The notes beneath the pieces were generated by a model. The model saw nothing but the letters and a program-made list of their open reading frames with translations. It made no database searches and had not been told where the DNA came from. A stretch of 64,000 nt of DNA, from the NCBI RefSeq assembly GCF_003344965.1, contig NZ_CP031194.1, forward strand, positions 3,906,001 through 3,970,000. The letters run 5' to 3'. The translations under genes and the position numbers were made by a program. Positions 1-7,865 of the stretch are shown here, piece by piece. The stretch's first letter is position 1, and each line of letters starts with the position of its first letter. The DNA comes from Streptomyces paludis. GTDB lineage: Bacteria; Actinomycetota; Actinomycetes; Streptomycetales; Streptomycetaceae.

Positions 1-311
1 TCGGCGATACGGGTGATCACATCGGCCTCGATGAGCAGCCCGTCGTCGTCGAGGTCGACGAGCACGTCCACGTCACCGCTCTCCCGGAGCCTCTCCATGG
101 CGACGTTGCGCCCGCCGGAGACGCCCAGGTTCTCCGGCAGTTCCACGCCGATGACGCCCTCGGGCAGTTCGGGCAGCGGCGCGCCGTTGCCGACCACCAC
201 GACCCGTGTCGCGGCCTCCTGCTGCTTGGCCACGGAATCCAGCAGGGCCCGCAGCTCCACGGGCCGGTTCCCCATGGTCAGCACGGCCACACCCACACGC
301 GGTCGGGACAC
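1..311 (-). CDS. Glycosyltransferase family 2, partial (N-terminal part only)
   Basis: The reverse strand encodes the start of a GT2-type glycosyltransferase; its C-terminus lies beyond the left edge. The N-terminus runs VSRPRVGVAVLTMGNRPVEL, followed by VVVVGNG, the LGVSGGRN stretch typical of GT2 nucleotide-sugar binding, and an acidic LVDLDDDG motif matching the DxD metal site. The GTG at 311 is chosen because a GGAG lies about 10 bases upstream and no better start exists. Such enzymes transfer a sugar from a nucleotide donor; the acceptor cannot be told. It is transcribed away from the XRE regulator to its right. Confidence 0.8.
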   Translation of the reverse strand, partial: MSRPRVGVAVLTMGNRPVELRALLDSVAKQQEAATRVVVVGNGAPLPELPEGVIGVELPENLGVSGGRNVAMERLRESGDVDVLVDLDDDGLLIEADVITRIA

Positions 312-619
312 GTCCAGATCACTCCAGCAATCAGTAGGGCGCTGTCGGCGGGGCGGAGAGCGGTGCCACAGCGGGAAATCGATGCTATCCGGCGGTTGTC
401 GCCCTCTTGTCATCGGAAGATGTCCGGGCGGACGTCCGTGGTTCATCTCGGGCCGCGTGTTTTGCCCGGACGCCTTGCCCGGACGCCTTGCCCGGGGCCG
501 CGATCTTTGCAAAGGACACACGATTCCGTGATCGGTACGCGACCCAGAGCTATGTCCGAGAGCGCTTTCCCTGTGACACACTGCGGCGCATGCTGGTGCA
601 CGGGGGACAGGTGTGAGGT
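312..619. other. Intergenic region, no gene seen
   Basis: These 308 bases separate two divergently transcribed genes and should hold both promoters. No reading frame here has coding character. A 13-bp unit (TTGCCCGGACGCC) occurs twice in tandem at 462-487, with the start of a third copy. A GAGAGCGCTTTCC stretch near 562-574 loosely resembles a CebR box but has too many mismatches to call. Confidence 0.6.
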
Positions 620-1480
620 GTGAGTGAACCGCGGCCTGCCGCGACGATCGGCCAACTGGTCCTGAGCAGACAGCTCCAGGCCCTTCGCGAGCGCGCCGGG
701 TTCAGCCGCGGCCAGGCCGCGAAGCTGCTGCGGGTGGCCCCCGCGACCGTACGGAGGATGGAGACCGCCGAGGTCGGCCTGAAGATCCCGTACGTGGGGG
801 TGCTGCTGCGGGCGTACGGTCTGCCCGAGGACGAGGCGGCGGTCTTCCTGCGGCTCGCGGACGAGGCCAACAAGCCGGGCTGGTGGCAGCGGTTCCACGA
901 TGTGCTGCCGGACTGGTTCGGCGGCCATGTCAGCCTTGAGGAGGCCGCCCGCACGATCCGGGGGTACGAGCCGCACTTCGTGCCGGGGCTGCTCCAGACC
1001 GAGGACTACGCGCGCGCGATCCTCACGTACGGCGAGGTCGGCCCGCATGACCCGCGGCGGATCGAACGCCTGGTGGCGCTGCGGATGGCGCGCCAGGCGC
1101 TGCTGACGGGAGCGGACGCGCCCAGCTTCTGCGCGGTCCTAGACGAAACGGTTCTGCACCGCCGGGTCGGCACGCCGGCCGTCATGCGGGCGCAGCTGGA
1201 CCGGCTGCTGGCCGCCGCCGAACTGCCCAACGTGACGCTCCGGATAGCCGAGTTCGCCGCCGGCCACCACCCCGGCACGTACGGCCCCTTCGTCCTCTTC
1301 CGCTTCGCCGTGCCCGAACTCCCCGACATGGTCTACGTGGAGCACCTGACCGGCGCGCTCTACCTCGACCGGACGGCGGAGGTGGCGGCGCACGCGGAGG
1401 TGATGGACCGCATGGTGGCGCACGCGGGGTCGGTGGGCCGGACGAAGGAGATCCTGACGGCCTTCCGCGACGCGTTGTGA
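620..1480 (+). CDS. XRE-family regulator with DUF5753 (Scr1-like)
   Basis: A 286-residue protein with an N-terminal helix-turn-helix at about residues 17-72 (LQALRERAGFSRGQAAKLL, then TVRRMETAEVG). A DUF5753 domain follows, recognised by the PHFVPGLLQTEDYARAI block and the VYVEHLTGALYLD segment. The family is abundant in streptomycetes, and members usually sit beside a small DUF397 protein. None follows here, so this copy is an orphan; the next gene is an ArsR regulator. The GTG start at 620 directly precedes SEPRPAATIGQ. It is a probable DNA-binding regulator; its target is unknown. Confidence 0.85.
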   Translation: MSEPRPAATIGQLVLSRQLQALRERAGFSRGQAAKLLRVAPATVRRMETAEVGLKIPYVGVLLRAYGLPEDEAAVFLRLADEANKPGWWQRFHDVLPDWFGGHVSLEEAARTIRGYEPHFVPGLLQTEDYARAILTYGEVGPHDPRRIERLVALRMARQALLTGADAPSFCAVLDETVLHRRVGTPAVMRAQLDRLLAAAELPNVTLRIAEFAAGHHPGTYGPFVLFRFAVPELPDMVYVEHLTGALYLDRTAEVAAHAEVMDRMVAHAGSVGRTKEILTAFRDAL

Positions 1481-1519
1481 GTGGCGGGGAGGAGCGGGGC
1501 TCGTTTCGCAAAGAAGTCG

Positions 1520-1548
1520 TTGCAAAGGTTTCTTTGCATGGCTACTCT
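1520..1548 (+). promoter_or_regulatory. Leaderless promoter with overlapping ArsR-type operator
   Basis: A -35 box TTGCAA (1520-1525) and a -10 box TACTCT (1543-1548) are 17 bases apart. The ATG at 1556 lies 7 bases past the -10, so the transcript is probably leaderless. An 18-bp palindrome TGCAAAG-GTTT-CTTTGCA (1521-1538) fills the space between the boxes, where a bound repressor would block polymerase. A related GCAAAGAA half-site lies at 1508-1515. Autorepression by the ArsR protein encoded just downstream is inferred. Confidence 0.7.
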
Positions 1549-1555
1549 TGTGTAC

Positions 1556-2164
1556 ATGAACGCGCCCAACGACCCGGACCAGGACCCGCGGGTCCGTAGT
1601 CTCGATGCCCGCTCCCTGCGCGGGCTCGCGCACCCGCTGCGTATGCGGCTGCTCGACGCGCTGCGCTTCGGCGGTCCGGCCACCGCGTCCCGACTCGCCG
1701 AGAAACTCGGTGAGTCGAGCGGTGCCACCAGCTATCACCTAAGGCAGCTCGCCGCCCATGGCTTCATCGAGGACGCCCCCGAGCAGGGCACGGGGCGGGA
1801 GCGGTGGTGGAAGGCCGTTCACCAGGGGCTGCGTTTCAGCGACACCTTGTTCGCCGACGACAACCCGGAGGTGCGCGGCGCCGCCGATATGTATCTCCAC
1901 CAGGTCGCGACCGCTCATACCCGGGACCTGTCGACCTGGCTGGGCAACCGTCAGGCGTGGCCGGCGGAGTGGAACAGCGCCTGGGACATGAGCAGCGAGA
2001 CGCTGCGGCTGACTCCGGAACTCACCCAGGAACTGGTCGCGAAAATGCACGCGCTCATGGAGTCCTACCGCGATCGGGCGCTGGACGAGGGCGCGGGCGC
2101 GGACGGTACCGGCGCCGAGCAAGTGCGTTTCCATACCCATGCGTTCCCCCTCATCACGGAGTGA
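1556..2164 (+). CDS. ArsR-family winged-helix transcriptional regulator
   Basis: A 202-residue protein. An ArsR/HTH_20 winged helix spans about residues 12-85 (LRGLAHPLRMRLLDAL, ASRLAEKLGESSGATSYHL, LRQLAAHGFIED), followed by an alpha-helical C-terminal region of unknown ligand. No cysteine-rich metal site is visible, so sensing of a metal by the classical route is unlikely. The ATG at 1556 is preferred over upstream in-frame codons because a well-spaced promoter ends 7 bases before it and there is no ribosome-binding site. The small gene at 2177 follows after 12 bases and is probably cotranscribed. Confidence 0.85.
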   Translation: MNAPNDPDQDPRVRSLDARSLRGLAHPLRMRLLDALRFGGPATASRLAEKLGESSGATSYHLRQLAAHGFIEDAPEQGTGRERWWKAVHQGLRFSDTLFADDNPEVRGAADMYLHQVATAHTRDLSTWLGNRQAWPAEWNSAWDMSSETLRLTPELTQELVAKMHALMESYRDRALDEGAGADGTGAEQVRFHTHAFPLITE

Positions 2165-2176
2165 GAGGCCCAGTCC

Positions 2177-2386
2177 ATGCACGCCGAGAGTTACTTGGCC
2201 CTGCACCATGTCCACGCCGCCGGACTCCGGGCCGAAGCCCACGCCCACAGCCTCGCCGCCGACGCCGCCGCGGCCGGCACACCGCCCCGGCGGCCCCGCG
2301 GCCGTGGCCTCCGCGCGCGGTTGGGGTGGCGGCTTGTGGAGGTCGGTCTGCGGCTGGCCACCGCGCCCGGGGCCGGGGCCGCCTGA
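2177..2386 (+). CDS. Small basic protein of unknown function
   Basis: A 69-residue protein, not recognised. It is rich in alanine and arginine, with an N-terminal histidine-containing helix (LALHHVHAAGLRAEAHAHS) and a C-terminal LRARLGWRLVEVGLRLA amphipathic segment. The ATG lies 12 bases after the ArsR stop, and a strong hairpin terminator begins 14 bases after its own stop. It therefore looks like the last gene of a two-gene unit. Third-position GC is high, supporting translation. Confidence 0.6.
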   Translation: MHAESYLALHHVHAAGLRAEAHAHSLAADAAAAGTPPRRPRGRGLRARLGWRLVEVGLRLATAPGAGAA

Positions 2387-2400
2387 GCGGCAGCAGTCGC

Positions 2401-2436
2401 GGCGAAGGCCGCGCCTGGGTGGGTGCGGCCTTCGCC
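2401..2436. terminator. Hairpin terminator between convergent genes
   Basis: A perfect 12-bp stem (GGCGAAGGCCGC at 2401-2412 pairing with 2425-2436) with a 12-base loop. It lies between the ArsR unit and the convergent DUF3500 gene and may serve both strands. There is no T-tract, as is common in Streptomyces. Confidence 0.75.
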
Positions 2437-2490
2437 ATGACAGAGAAAACGCGGTAGTTGATGTGTCGCCTCAGTGCCGCTTCAGCGCAC

Positions 2491-3870
2491 TCAGCGGTGG
2501 TGGGGCGACGTCAGCAGGTGCTGTCGAAGAAGCTCCTTCCCGTAGTCGTTGCCGTTCGGCGTGCGGACCACGCAGTGGAGGTGCTGCTGCGTGGGCGCGC
2601 CACCGTTCTGTTCGCCGTACAGGGATCCGAACGCGAACGGGGACTGGCAGTCCACCTCGATCCAGATGACCGGGCTCTGGACGCGGCAGTAGAACGCCGA
2701 CGTGGCGGCCGTACCGCCCATCCAAGCGAAGTGGGTGTCCTGGAGGTGCTTGCGGACCTCGGACATCTGGACCTTGGCGACGTCGTTCTTGGCCTTGCCC
2801 ACGAACAGCTCGATGAGCGCGAGCAGTTTGGTCCGCTGTACGGACGTCAGCCGGTTCGCCCGGATGCCCGTGTACTCCTGGACGGCGTTGTCGGAGAACG
2901 CGCCCGCTATCAACTCCTCATTGTCCTTCGTCGACTTGAGGATGGCGGCGGAACGCTGAGCGGTGTCGAGGGAGTTGACGGCGGCGAGCGCCGCCTTGAT
3001 CTCGTCCTGCATGACGTCGACGGTCTTGTTGTCGATCTCCATCGACGTCGGCTCGCAGCCCCAGAAGCAGGGGCTCATCACGACCTGGTCGCCGAGGACG
3101 AAGTAGTTGATGACCAGGTGGTGGCCGTCGAACTGGAAGCCCCAGGGCTCGGTGGCGGACGGGGTGCCCATCACCGTCCAGTAGTACGCCTCCGCGTACT
3201 GCGTCTGGTTGATCGCCTCGCACGCCGCCTTGTTGATCCGGCGGGTGAGCTGGGTGGTCTCCAGCCCCTGCGCGCTGAGCGCGGCGGTCAGCAGGGCCTC
3301 GCCCAGCGCGTTCTGCTCGGCGGAGAGGTTCTCGATGGACACGCCCTGGCGGGTGTACGCGTCGATGTTGCTCCACAGCCGCCACTCGGTGGAGTGCAGG
3401 GAGAACTGCGCGTCGGACCGCTCGGTGTCGCTGAGCCCGGCGAGGAACGCCGTGGCGGCGGCGATCACCGGGGCGGTCTTCACGCCCTGGGAGTGGACGG
3501 TGTAGAGGTCGTCGATCCGCTTGCCGTCCGTGGTGACGCCGAAGAACTCCTCGGTGATCCCCTCGTTGCCGGGGCCGCCGGCGCCGCCGCCCGGGCCTCC
3601 CGGGCCGCCGCCGGGCGCGCCGCTCGGGTCGGTGGTGGCCGTGTCGGTGGCCGAGGGGTCGGGGGCGGCCGTACCGGTGTCGTCGTCGGCGAGCGCGGTC
3701 CACGCGCCGGCGCCGCCCATGGTCGCGACGGCCGTCGCACCGCCGGCGAGGAAGACCTTGCGCATGAACGTACGGCGGCTCGCGTGGGCGCGGCGTCCGG
3801 TCTCGGCCCGTACGGCGGTGTCCTGTGTGGCCCCTGCGGTCCCTGCGTCCCCGGTGTCGAGTTCGGTCAT
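2491..3870 (-). CDS. Tat-exported DUF3500 family protein
   Basis: A 459-residue protein. A twin-arginine signal SRRTFMRK at residues 31-38 is followed by a hydrophobic stretch (VFLAGGATAVATMGGAG) and an ALA site, so export as a folded protein is expected. A Pro/Gly/Thr-rich linker (about residues 62-100) precedes the DUF3500 domain, recognised by WGFQFDGHHLVIN, the FWGCEP segment, and the later DTHFAWMGG and SPVIWIEVDCQ segments. The biochemical activity of DUF3500 is not established as far as I know. It reads towards the terminator at 2401 and stands alone. Confidence 0.85.
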   Translation of the reverse strand: MTELDTGDAGTAGATQDTAVRAETGRRAHASRRTFMRKVFLAGGATAVATMGGAGAWTALADDDTGTAAPDPSATDTATTDPSGAPGGGPGGPGGGAGGPGNEGITEEFFGVTTDGKRIDDLYTVHSQGVKTAPVIAAATAFLAGLSDTERSDAQFSLHSTEWRLWSNIDAYTRQGVSIENLSAEQNALGEALLTAALSAQGLETTQLTRRINKAACEAINQTQYAEAYYWTVMGTPSATEPWGFQFDGHHLVINYFVLGDQVVMSPCFWGCEPTSMEIDNKTVDVMQDEIKAALAAVNSLDTAQRSAAILKSTKDNEELIAGAFSDNAVQEYTGIRANRLTSVQRTKLLALIELFVGKAKNDVAKVQMSEVRKHLQDTHFAWMGGTAATSAFYCRVQSPVIWIEVDCQSPFAFGSLYGEQNGGAPTQQHLHCVVRTPNGNDYGKELLRQHLLTSPHHR

Positions 3871-3988
3871 CGTCGCCGGCTCCTCTCGTCATGGGCACGT
3901 CCCTCGTGGACGGCCGTGCGAGACGACTGTGGGGCAGCAACCTGAGTCCCACCTGAAGCCGGTGGAGTGGAGAGCGGGAAAGCGGCGT

Positions 3989-4978
3989 TCAGCTCGGCTC
4001 GGACAGTGCCCGCAGCCGGTGCTCCTTCGGCGAGAGCCCGTACGCGGCCCGGAACGCGTGGGTGAGTACGGAGGCGTCGACGATGCCCCAGCGGGCGGCG
4101 ACGGCGTGGATCGGGGTGGTCCGCAGCGCGGGGTTCTCCAGGTCGCGGCGGATACCGGCCAGCCGCTGGCCGCGGATCCAGGCCGCCACCGTCTCGCCCG
4201 GCGCGCGCTGCTCGAAGAGCCGGTGCAGATAGCTGAGCGAGATGTGGTGGGCGGCGGCGATCACGGGCGGCTTCAGCTCGGGGTCGTGCAGGTTCTGCCG
4301 GATGAACGCCTTGACGCGTTCCGTCATGGCCTGCTGGCGCGTCTCCGGCGGCAGGGCGGCCTCGGCGTCCAGCGCGCGGGCGAACCACGCCGCCACCAGG
4401 TCGAGTACGACCGTACCCAGCCGTGGCGCGTCGGACGGCTGGAGGGTCTCGGCCTGCCGCTCCAGACTGATGAGGAACTCCGAGAGCAGGGCGCCCATGC
4501 CCTCGCGCCCCGACAGCCCCCGGCCCAGCAGGTCCCGTACCCGGTGCGGTGGCAGGGGCAGCAGCGCCTTGGGGAAGTCGACGCCCACTCCTCGTATGAC
4601 ACGGCACCTCCCGTCGTCCGCCGACCGGACATCGTAGGGCGCCGAGCTGTCGGCCATATGCAGGTCACGGGGACCGAACGTATTCGTCCGCCCGGCGCTG
4701 TCGATCGCCAGTCCGCCGTCGAGCAGCAGCGTCAGGTGGTACAGCTCGGGGTCCGACTGGCGCACCATCTTCGGGCTCCGCCGGTAGCGGGTCGGCAGGA
4801 AGGACGTCGGCCATACGGTCACCGGCCCCAGCTCCATCAGCCGTATCTCCGCGCGGAAGTCGGAGTGATGGACGCTGATCATGTCGCTCGACCGGGTGCG
4901 ACCGACCAGTTCCCGCCAGTAGTCGAACCTGTCCGCCGCAGGCAGGTCCTCGCTCCGGAACACGGTTCCGATCATCAT
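3989..4978 (-). CDS. AraC-family transcriptional regulator
   Basis: A 329-residue protein. The N-terminal ligand-binding region (AraC-binding-like-2 type) runs from FRSEDLPAADRFDYWREL to GVGVDFP. The C-terminal double helix-turn-helix lies at about residues 225-322 (AAAHHISLSYLHRLFEQRAPGE, and WGIVDASVLTHAFRAAYGL followed by SPKEHR). The ATG at 4978 is preferred because a GGAGAG lies 8 bases upstream; earlier in-frame codons encode a basic stretch that does not look like the family. Its regulon is unknown; the DUF3500 gene on the same strand is the nearest candidate. Confidence 0.85.
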   Translation of the reverse strand: MMIGTVFRSEDLPAADRFDYWRELVGRTRSSDMISVHHSDFRAEIRLMELGPVTVWPTSFLPTRYRRSPKMVRQSDPELYHLTLLLDGGLAIDSAGRTNTFGPRDLHMADSSAPYDVRSADDGRCRVIRGVGVDFPKALLPLPPHRVRDLLGRGLSGREGMGALLSEFLISLERQAETLQPSDAPRLGTVVLDLVAAWFARALDAEAALPPETRQQAMTERVKAFIRQNLHDPELKPPVIAAAHHISLSYLHRLFEQRAPGETVAAWIRGQRLAGIRRDLENPALRTTPIHAVAARWGIVDASVLTHAFRAAYGLSPKEHRLRALSEPS

Positions 4979-5063
4979 CGTGCCCACTCTCCGTCGTGCC
5001 ACCGAGTACTGCTTCGCCGACGGCCTCGCACTGGTTCCTGCCGTTTTACCGTCCGCAGCGGGA

Positions 5064-6932
5064 TTAAAGCTCAAGCGGGGAGTCGGTCATGGCCCCGGGG
5101 GTGGGGTGAGGGACGGACCGGGGAGCGGACCGGCGAGCGGACCGGGGAGGGCCGGAAATCGCTGGGTGAGCCAACGTCGTTTCCGTACAGGGAAGTTCGT
5201 TGCGAGGTGCTTCGGCGCTGGGTGCTTCGATGGCGGGCAGGTCGATGCCGGGCAGGTCGGTACAGGGCAGGTCGACCGTGAACGCCGTACGGCCCGGTTC
5301 GCTCTCCACGCCGATCCGGCCGCCGTGCGCCGCCGTGATGGCCGCGGCGATGGCGAGACCGAGGCCGGCGCCGCCGCCCGCGCCGCCCGAGGTACGGGAG
5401 CGAGAGGCGTCGGCGCGGGTGAAGCGTTCGAAGACGGTGGGGAGCAGCCCCGGCGGGATGCCGGGGCCGTCGTCCCGTACGCGGATGACGCAGCGCCGTG
5501 GCGCGGCCGTCTCGACGGAGGCGACGACCGTGGTCCCGGCGGGGGTGTGGGCGCGGGCGTTGGCCAGCAGGTTGGCCACCACCTGGTGCAGGCGCGCCTC
5601 GTCGCCGGTGACGAGGGCCGGGCCGTCGTCGAGGAGCAGCACGAGCTGCCAGTCGTGTCCGTCGCCCGCCGCCCGCGCGTCCCACACCGCCTCGGAGACC
5701 AGGGCCGCGAGGTCCACCTCCGCGGACTCCAGCGGCCGTCCGTCGTCGAGCCGGGCGAGCAGCAGCAGGTCCTCGACGAGCCCGGTCATCCGGGCCGACT
5801 CGGCGGAGACCCGGCGCCAGGCGAGGCCGGGTTTGATCTTGTGGGTGCCGCGGTTCATGAGTTCCGCGTATCCGGCGATCGAGGCGAGCGGGGTACGGAG
5901 TTCATGGCTGGCGTCGGCGAGGAACCGGCGCATCCGCTCCTCGCCGCGCTGGCGTCGGGCGAGCGAGGACTCGACGTGGTCGATCATCCGGTTGAGCGCG
6001 GCGCCGACCTGGCCGGCCTCGCTGCCGGGGTCGGTGTCGCGCTCGGGGACCCGGAGGAGGCCGGTGACCTCGCCGCTGCCGAGCGGCGAGCGCGACACGG
6101 CGACGGCGGTCGCGGCGACCCGGCCCAGCGGGCGCAGCTGGCGGCGGATGACGACGGCGCAGACGCCGCAGGCGAGGGCGAGCCCGGCGGTGGCGACCGC
6201 CGCCTCGACCACGACCAGACCGTTGAGCATGGTCCGTACGTCGTCCATGGGGAGCCCGATGAGGACGTAGAGCCCGTCACCGCCGAGGACGGCGATCCGG
6301 TACGTGCCCAGGCCGGGGACGGTCCGGGTGTGCAGGGAGCCGTCCGCGCCGATACCGGCGAGGGCGGCCCGCTGGTCGGCGGTGACGGCCCGCGGCCGGC
6401 CGTCGGGCCCGATGACCTCGGCGGCGGTGACGGTCCCGTCGGTGGCGTCGAGCCGGGCGGCGAGCGTACCGGCGGCCTGCCCCTGCTCGTTGAGGAACGC
6501 CAGGTCGGTGTCCGTACGCGGGCCCACCTTGACGCCGCCGAGGCCGCGCTCGGCGGCGTTGGTGACGCGCTCGTCCAGATTCCCGAGGAGGTAGGCGCGC
6601 TGTACGCAGATGGTGGTGAGCGCCATCGCCGCGCACACGACGACGAGGGCGGCGCCGATGGAGAGCACCAGCCGGACGCGGAGCGAGCGCCCGCTCGACG
6701 GGTGTACGCGACGACGACGGAGCGGCCAGTGTCCGCGCGGCCAGTGCGCACGCGGCCAGTGTCCGGGCGGCAAGTGTCCCTGTAGCCGTAGCCGTAGCCG
6801 TAGCCGCAGCCGCTGAGGGCGCGTACGTACCCAAGGCCGTTCCCAGGCCCGTGGCCGGGTCGGGGGCCTCGGGTGCGGTCCGGCCGGGGGGCGGCCCGGG
6901 GGCCGGGTCGGGTCGCCGCCGGGGGCCCTCAT
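5064..6932 (-). CDS. Sensor histidine kinase
   Basis: A 622-residue membrane kinase paired with the response regulator upstream; its ATG overlaps that gene's stop (ATGA at 6929-6932). A first membrane helix lies near residues 88-108, followed by an extracytoplasmic sensor region. A second helix around 220-245 leads into HAMP, the dimerisation H-box SHELRTPL (phospho-acceptor His near 342), the N-box (ANLLANARAHTP), the G1 box DDGPGIP and the G2 box GAGLGLAIA. The first ~80 residues are an odd Pro/Arg tail with an RLRLRLRL tract and repeated HWP units. The C-terminus after the ATPase carries LP-rich repeats. Both tails look like expanded simple repeats. Confidence 0.9.
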   Translation of the reverse strand: MRAPGGDPTRPPGRPPAGPHPRPPTRPRAWERPWVRTRPQRLRLRLRLRLQGHLPPGHWPRAHWPRGHWPLRRRRVHPSSGRSLRVRLVLSIGAALVVVCAAMALTTICVQRAYLLGNLDERVTNAAERGLGGVKVGPRTDTDLAFLNEQGQAAGTLAARLDATDGTVTAAEVIGPDGRPRAVTADQRAALAGIGADGSLHTRTVPGLGTYRIAVLGGDGLYVLIGLPMDDVRTMLNGLVVVEAAVATAGLALACGVCAVVIRRQLRPLGRVAATAVAVSRSPLGSGEVTGLLRVPERDTDPGSEAGQVGAALNRMIDHVESSLARRQRGEERMRRFLADASHELRTPLASIAGYAELMNRGTHKIKPGLAWRRVSAESARMTGLVEDLLLLARLDDGRPLESAEVDLAALVSEAVWDARAAGDGHDWQLVLLLDDGPALVTGDEARLHQVVANLLANARAHTPAGTTVVASVETAAPRRCVIRVRDDGPGIPPGLLPTVFERFTRADASRSRTSGGAGGGAGLGLAIAAAITAAHGGRIGVESEPGRTAFTVDLPCTDLPGIDLPAIEAPSAEAPRNELPCTETTLAHPAISGPPRSARRSAPRSVPHPTPGAMTDSPLEL

Positions 6933-7681
6933 CTCGCCTCCTCCGCCGCGCGGATCGCGTACCCCACACCGCGCACGGTGTGGATCATCGGTGCCCGGCC
7001 CCTGTCGATCTTCCGGCGCAGGCTGGAGATATAGACCTCGACCAGATTGCCGCCCCCGTCGAACGAGCTGCTCCACACCCGGTCGAGGATCTGCGCCTTG
7101 CTCAGCACCTGGCGCGGATGGCTCAGCAACAGGCTGAGCAGGTCGAACTCCTTCGCGGTGAGCCCGACGCGGGCGCCGTCGCGGTGCACCTCGCGGGTCC
7201 GCTCGGTCAGCACGAGTCCGCCGAGCACCCGCACCGGGTCGTCCGTCCGTATCTCCTCGGCGCCGGTCCGGCGCAGCAGCCCGCGCAGCCGCAGCACGAC
7301 CTCCTCCAGGGAGAACGGCTTGGTCACGTAGTCGTCGGCGCCCGCCGAGAGTCCGTCGATGCGGTGTTCCAGCGCGTCGCGGGCGGTGAGCATGAGGACG
7401 GGCAGCTTCGGGTTCTCGGACCGCAGCCGGCGCAGCACCTGAAGTCCGTCCAGATCGGGGAGCATTCCGTCGAGGACGACGACATGCGGTGCGCAGCCGC
7501 GTGCGGCGCGCAGCGCGCTCTCGCCGTCACCGGCCGGGTACGGGCGCCAGCCGGCCTCGGTGACGGCCACGGACAGCAGCTCGGTGAGTCCGGGCTCGTC
7601 GTCGACGATCAGGACGCGGACCCGCTCGCGGGTACGGGCCCCGGTGCTGCTGGGCGTGGCGCGATCCGTATACCGGTCCAT
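6929..7681 (-). CDS. OmpR/PhoB-family response regulator
   Basis: A 250-residue regulator. The receiver domain (residues 21-135) has the acidic pair D27/D28, phospho-acceptor D71 in VVVLDGMLPD, T99 and K121 (VTKPF). The C-terminal winged helix contains LTAKEFDLLSLLL, then VWSSSFDGGGNLVEVYI, the SLRRKID block and HTVRGVGYAIR. It is the first gene of the pair and is translationally coupled to the kinase by an ATGA overlap. The signal and target genes are not evident. Confidence 0.93.
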   Translation of the reverse strand: MDRYTDRATPSSTGARTRERVRVLIVDDEPGLTELLSVAVTEAGWRPYPAGDGESALRAARGCAPHVVVLDGMLPDLDGLQVLRRLRSENPKLPVLMLTARDALEHRIDGLSAGADDYVTKPFSLEEVVLRLRGLLRRTGAEEIRTDDPVRVLGGLVLTERTREVHRDGARVGLTAKEFDLLSLLLSHPRQVLSKAQILDRVWSSSFDGGGNLVEVYISSLRRKIDRGRAPMIHTVRGVGYAIRAAEEAR

Positions 7682-7783
7682 GTACGGATCGTGTCCCGGT
7701 CGGCTGGGTGAATCCTGTGTTCCACCTGGGTCCTGGCCGTGGGTCGCGGAAGCCGGAAGCCGGAAGCCATGAGGCGGACACGC

Positions 7784-7822
7784 GGAGGGCCCGCCCGGTG
7801 TCCGTCACCGAGCGGGCCCTCC
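7784..7822 (-). terminator. Terminator of the flotillin operon
   Basis: An 11-bp perfect stem (GGAGGGCCCGC with GCGGGCCCTCC) contains an inner CGGTG/CACCG stem. It lies just past the stop of the flotillin gene on the minus strand. Confidence 0.75.
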
Positions 7823-7865
7823 GTCGTACAGGCGCGCGTTTACGTGCGTGCGTCCGCCGGACCGG

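Noticed and set aside
555..580. CebR-like GAGAGCGCTTTCC upstream of the first XRE gene
   Set aside because: Several mismatches to TGGGAGCGCTCCCA and no sugar gene nearby.
2458..3945. Long open frame opposite the DUF3500 gene
   Set aside because: It is the complement-frame shadow of a clear coding gene; its residues are Arg/Val/Gly-rich without any domain.
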